Shown piece after piece: positions 61,226 to 64,000 of a stretch of DNA of 64,000 bases. The stretch is from the NCBI GenBank assembly GCA_041879415.1, contig CP090852.1:1240001-1304000 (forward strand), in the 5' to 3' direction. Each line of letters begins with the position of its first letter. The stretch's first letter is position 1. The notes beneath the pieces are model-generated. The model saw nothing but the letters and a program-made list of their open reading frames with translations, made no database searches and had not been told where the DNA came from. The DNA comes from Vibrio chagasii (GTDB lineage Bacteria; Pseudomonadota; Gammaproteobacteria; Enterobacterales; Vibrionaceae). The position numbers and the translations under genes were made by a program.

Positions 61226-61512
61226 ATAGCACTCCTTAGTTCAAAGATGATTTAGGAGGGTATACGGACTGTTTGAGAGGTTCGATCAATCTAGGTCAGA
61301 AGGTGGTTGTTTATTAATCGAAGTTGTTTGGCAAACCAGCTGCAATAGAAGGATATGTTTTTTGTTGCACTTGTTCATAAATTCATCGTTCGTCTCTTCT
61401 TTAGTCGATGTCATTAGGTAGTATATGGATAAATAGTGAGCGAGCAGAAAGGGTGAATGGCTGCTTCTTTCTAACTTTCTTCTTTACTTAACATCACATC
61501 GAAGGACTGGTC
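61226..61512. other. Intergenic region with LON-gene promoter
   Basis: 287 bp between divergent LON and tautomerase-like genes. It contains the ECF-like promoter at 61261-61288; the remainder is AT-rich with no open frame. Confidence 0.5.
61261..61288 (-). promoter_or_regulatory. ECF11-type promoter of the LON-domain gene
   Basis: On the minus strand TGATCG (61288-61283), 18 bp, TATA (61264-61261), with the same spacing as the sigma-gene promoter and a predicted leader of about 29 bases. Confidence 0.6.
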
Positions 61513-61899
61513 ATGATTGTTATTTATGGTATCAAAGAGTGCTTAAACCCGATTAAGCTAGAGCTCTCTAATGTTTTGCAGCAGTGCTTAAATAGTGAGA
61601 TGGGGTTGCCAGATGACAAGCGTGCACATCGTTTTGTGCCATTAGAACGAGATGACTTCTTTTACCCAGAAGGGCGAACGCAGGCCTATACCGTTATCGA
61701 GATTAATATGATGGAAGGACGCGCTGTTAACACCAAAAAGCGCTTAATTAAGAAGATCTTTTCTGAGATTGAAAAGCAGCTCTCTATCTCTCCGATCGAT
61801 ATTGAAATCACTATCAAAGAGCAGCCTTCACATTGTTGGGGTTTCCGAGGGATGACGGGCGATGAAGCACAAGATTTGAAGTACAAAGTGAACGTCTAG
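61513..61899 (+). CDS. Tautomerase-superfamily (Tautomerase_2-like) protein without Pro-1
   Basis: 128 residues. The two-beta-alpha-beta repeat of the tautomerase/MIF superfamily is suggested by IKLELSNVLQQCLNSEMGLPDDKRAHRF, then VIEINMMEGRAVNTKKRL and ITIKEQPSHCWGF, as in the Tautomerase_2 family. The superfamily's catalytic proline directly after the start methionine is absent (the chain begins MIVIYG). It may therefore be inactive as a tautomerase or use other residues. It is monocistronic. Confidence 0.75.
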   Translation: MIVIYGIKECLNPIKLELSNVLQQCLNSEMGLPDDKRAHRFVPLERDDFFYPEGRTQAYTVIEINMMEGRAVNTKKRLIKKIFSEIEKQLSISPIDIEITIKEQPSHCWGFRGMTGDEAQDLKYKVNV

Positions 61900-61940
61900 G
61901 TTTTGTCTGACGTCTCATTTTACGTTCCCCAAACAACATT

Positions 61941-61970
61941 CAGCGGCTTTAAAAGCACGAAGCCGCTGTT
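61941..61970. terminator. Hairpin between convergent genes
   Basis: CAGCGGCTT pairs with AAGCCGCTG around a 10-base loop. There is little T-run. It probably ends the tautomerase-like transcript. Confidence 0.55.
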
Positions 61971-62019
61971 GGAAGTAGCAGTCGAATGGGAAAACTTCTG
62001 AACTGTGATAGTGAAGCTG

Positions 62020-62832
62020 TTAACTATCGTCGCTCTCTTTTAAATATCGATGCCAATTGGCGTTGATGACATCAAAATGCTCTACGCAAAACTCCTTTCT
62101 ATCTTTCAGATAGTCGTTTTCTACTTCATCAAGTAAGTTTTTGTAGGCCTCAGGATCGCTGCCATAGACCAAACATAAGGTTGAGAAGTAGCGTTGTAGA
62201 TCGAAGCTGTGCTCATCAATGTATTCACCCAAATCGTAATACTCTGGGCGATCCTCTGATTCGAAGGCGAACATATCAGCTGCGCTTATCGCTGCATCTG
62301 TACCGTGTTCGACATAGTTGATAAGTAAGATGGTCGCTAAATTATCAACCGCGTCTTCTTCTTTACCTAGAATGGCAATTTGCTGATCTTCAACATAGGC
62401 ATGGCCAGCCTCATGAATCAGCGTATGGAGCAGGGTATCGATGGCGCCAGTTTGCGCGGATTTCCCATACTCTTTTTCGTATTGGTTCTTTTCAAAATAG
62501 TTGAGTGATTCGGCGTAGAAGCTGTAAGGAATCAGTACATGATGAGTTTGCGGGTCGTAGAGCGGACCCTCATCGCCACCGTATTGAATGACCAAAGGCT
62601 GTTTGAACAGGAACAACTGATTCGATAGGTCTACCATGGTGTCATTAACGCCACTCTGCTCAATCTCTTGCTTAAGCTGTCTCTCTGTTTCGTCTTGAGG
62701 CGCTGAATACTCAATAATCAGATTGTTGTCGTGCATGCTTTCATTAGAGGCTTCGCTGGATGCATAACTTGTGGCAAATACAGAGCCAAGGACTAGGCTG
62801 TAGGTCAATACTCTTTGTTTCAGTGATGTCAT
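62020..62832 (-). CDS. Secreted DUF4344-type putative metallopeptidase
   Basis: 270 residues with a signal peptide (LVLGSVFATSYAS). The zinc motif HEAGH is near residue 138 in TLIHEAGHAYVE, with downstream Glu/Asp in EEDAVDNLATILL, the DUF4344 arrangement. The C-terminal part has DRPEYYDLGEYIDEHSFDLQRYF. Function is unknown; it would act in the periplasm or outside the cell. Confidence 0.82.
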   Translation of the reverse strand: MTSLKQRVLTYSLVLGSVFATSYASSEASNESMHDNNLIIEYSAPQDETERQLKQEIEQSGVNDTMVDLSNQLFLFKQPLVIQYGGDEGPLYDPQTHHVLIPYSFYAESLNYFEKNQYEKEYGKSAQTGAIDTLLHTLIHEAGHAYVEDQQIAILGKEEDAVDNLATILLINYVEHGTDAAISAADMFAFESEDRPEYYDLGEYIDEHSFDLQRYFSTLCLVYGSDPEAYKNLLDEVENDYLKDRKEFCVEHFDVINANWHRYLKESDDS

Positions 62833-62965
62833 TACGCTTCCTTGTGGTTGATATCTGATCGGCGGATTAGTGGTATTTTTGTATCGATGGGCTGATAGAC
62901 AGTTTAGGCTGTTTTTTATTCCAAAGGCTATTTATCAGATAAATTTCGGTTCAGGTAAACCCTTG

Positions 62966-62974
62966 TGCTATACT
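62966..62974 (+). promoter_or_regulatory. Extended -10 promoter of yibL
   Basis: TGCTATACT (TG, one base, perfect-type -10) lies 46 bp before the yibL ATG; no good -35 is visible, as is usual with an extended -10. Confidence 0.55.
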
Positions 62975-63019
62975 CCGCGCCCCAATCCGAATTGGCTTGC
63001 TTAATCTTAGGAAATTATT

Positions 63020-63376
63020 ATGAGTGCTAAAAACGAACTTCAACAAATTAACAACCGTTTAGACAAGTGTCGCCATAAGTTAGCGGCTGCTAAAGCTCGT
63101 AATGATCGTCCTGTTGTTCGTCAATTTGAAGACGAAATCAAAAAGCTAACAAAGAAGATTGCACAGCTTAAGCACAAGCAAAGCTACGATGTGAATCAAG
63201 AACGTAAGTCGTTGCTTGATATGCCATTTAGCCGCGAAATTACTAAAGCTGAGCAAGCGGATATGGGTAAACTGAAAAAGTCTGTAAAAGGATTAGTCGT
63301 TGTTCACCCAATGACGAAGATTGGTAAAGAGCTTCGTCTTGAGGTTATGACGGGTTATGCCCCTAAAAAATTCTAA
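63020..63376 (+). CDS. yibL: YibL family ribosome-associated protein
   Basis: 118 residues, strongly basic, with a long N-terminal helix pair (NNRLDKCRHKLAAAKARND, then EDEIKKLTKKIAQLKHKQS) and a short globular tail. It matches YibL of enterobacteria, reported to co-sediment with ribosomes. It is monocistronic, with an AGGAAA ribosome binding site and a strong terminator. Confidence 0.88.
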   Translation: MSAKNELQQINNRLDKCRHKLAAAKARNDRPVVRQFEDEIKKLTKKIAQLKHKQSYDVNQERKSLLDMPFSREITKAEQADMGKLKKSVKGLVVVHPMTKIGKELRLEVMTGYAPKKF

Positions 63377-63692
63377 TTACCAGCGATGGTAATAAAAGAG
63401 GAGCTAGCAATAGCTCCTTTTTGCTTTTTTAGGTATTCAGAAAGGGTTAAATCGACGATCGCATTGGCGATAAGATAAACAGATAGGTGTTGATTTGGGT
63501 CACAAAACCTCTCATCGCCTACTAAAGTTAACGTGTTACTAACATGATACTTAGCTGACACGCTAATGTGTTCGGTTTTCTAATCCAACAATTTCTCATC
63601 AATTTGCATAAATATAGGCAGAGCAACACAAATACTTACAGATAAAACTAGACTCATTAGGGAAGATGAGAACGTAAAACAATAGAGGTTAT
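63377..63692. other. Intergenic region between yibL and gltS
   Basis: 316 bp. Apart from the yibL terminator I see no supported gene; the 62-codon minus-strand open frame over the terminator is treated as chance. Confidence 0.5.
63399..63425 (+). terminator. Terminator after yibL
   Basis: AGGAGCTA pairs with TAGCTCCT around GCAA, followed by TTTTTGC and another T-run. Confidence 0.88.
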
Positions 63693-64000
63693 ATGAATCA
63701 ATTAATTTCAATAGGGCCACTAGAATCTTTCTTAATCGCGATCAGCGTTTTGTTTCTAGGTCATTTTGTAAACGCAAAGCTACCGATTCTCAAAAAGTAC
63801 AATATCCCAGAGCCCATTGTGGGCGGCTTAATTGTTGCTTTTGCGATTACAGGTCTGCATTTTAACGGCGTTGATCTAGAGTTCTCCCTACCTTTACAGA
63901 ACACATTCATGTTGATGTTCTTTGCAACCGTAGGTCTTGCTGCTAACTACACACAGTTAATGAAAGGCGGTGCGAAGGTATTCTTGTTCTTGGGCGTCGC
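63693..64000 (+). CDS. gltS: Sodium/glutamate symporter, start only
   Basis: An ATG at 63693 (GAGG nine bases upstream) opens a frame to the window end, giving 102 residues. Hydrophobic helices and the stretch KYNIPEPIVGGLIVAF, then FFATVGLAANYTQLMKGG, are the GltS N-terminus. GltS imports glutamate with Na+. The remaining three quarters lie outside the window. Confidence 0.85.
   Translation, partial: MNQLISIGPLESFLIAISVLFLGHFVNAKLPILKKYNIPEPIVGGLIVAFAITGLHFNGVDLEFSLPLQNTFMLMFFATVGLAANYTQLMKGGAKVFLFLGV

Noticed and set aside
63373..63561. 62-codon minus-strand frame after yibL
   Set aside because: It covers the yibL terminator, has no ribosome binding site and no recognisable pattern.
1..64000. 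CRISPR arrays, insertion sequences, integrons, tRNA and rRNA genes
   Set aside because: Reading both strands by eye I found no spaced direct repeats, transposase-like frames, attC-like sites or cloverleaf sequences.

Overview
The window looks like a stretch of a marine Vibrio genome, probably the smaller chromosome 2. The grounds are the codon and base style, a VemP-type arrest peptide in front of a second secD-secF pair, Vibrio-type small hypothetical proteins, and many catabolic accessory operons. No insertion sequence, integrase, tRNA, rRNA or CRISPR array was seen. The two edge genes, at base 1 and at base 64000, are cut by the window. Genus and replicon are inferences from gene content, not from a search.

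Layout. 1-6.5 kb: a partial gene, then a tight run of an ABC ATPase, an FtsX/MacB-like permease, a LolA-like periplasmic protein and a probable outer-membrane barrel, followed by a LytS-like kinase and a LytTR response regulator. 6.7-9.5 kb: a PqqL-like M16 zinc protease lipoprotein. 9.6-13 kb: vemP-secD2-secF2, with hand-found RNA pairings between the arrest site and the secD start. 13.2-19.6 kb: an RlmJ methyltransferase; an Old Yellow Enzyme, an MFS exporter and an atypical SDR divergent from a LysR gene; then a GFA-family protein and an OsmC-family protein.

19.7-47.4 kb is catabolic. Type II dehydroquinate dehydratase, an AroE-like dehydrogenase and a QuiC-type 3-dehydroshikimate dehydratase would convert quinate/shikimate to protocatechuate. 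ligA-ligB, ligC, ligI, galD (ligU type), galB and ligK supply every step of protocatechuate 4,5-cleavage to pyruvate and oxaloacetate. A TRAP transporter, an AEC permease, a tandem-HTH LysR regulator and several extra oxidoreductases accompany them. Embedded at 25.2-35.1 kb is a different operon for oxidative, non-phosphorylative aldose use: SSS symporter, LacI regulator, IlvD/Edd dehydratase, HpaI-type aldolase, mutarotase, SMP-30 lactonase, a 3-hydroxyisobutyrate-dehydrogenase-like reductase, an SDR sugar dehydrogenase and a TauE/SafE permease. The sugar is probably a pentose such as L-arabinose or D-xylose.

47.7-50.2 kb holds a PatB/MalY C-S lyase and small Vibrio proteins. 50.4-60.5 kb is a minus-strand run headed by an ECF sigma factor and a ChrR zinc anti-sigma factor, followed by a DUF523/DUF1722 protein, photolyase, an NTF2-like protein, SDR, an FAD amine oxidase, DUF1365, cyclopropane fatty acid synthase, DUF2878, a chalcone-isomerase-like protein and DUF3833. 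This matches the singlet-oxygen (RpoE-ChrR, ECF11) regulon. Matching promoter motifs (TGATC, 18 bp, TA) lie before the sigma gene and before the neighbouring LON-domain gene. The window ends with a tautomerase-like protein, a DUF4344 metallopeptidase, YibL and the start of gltS.
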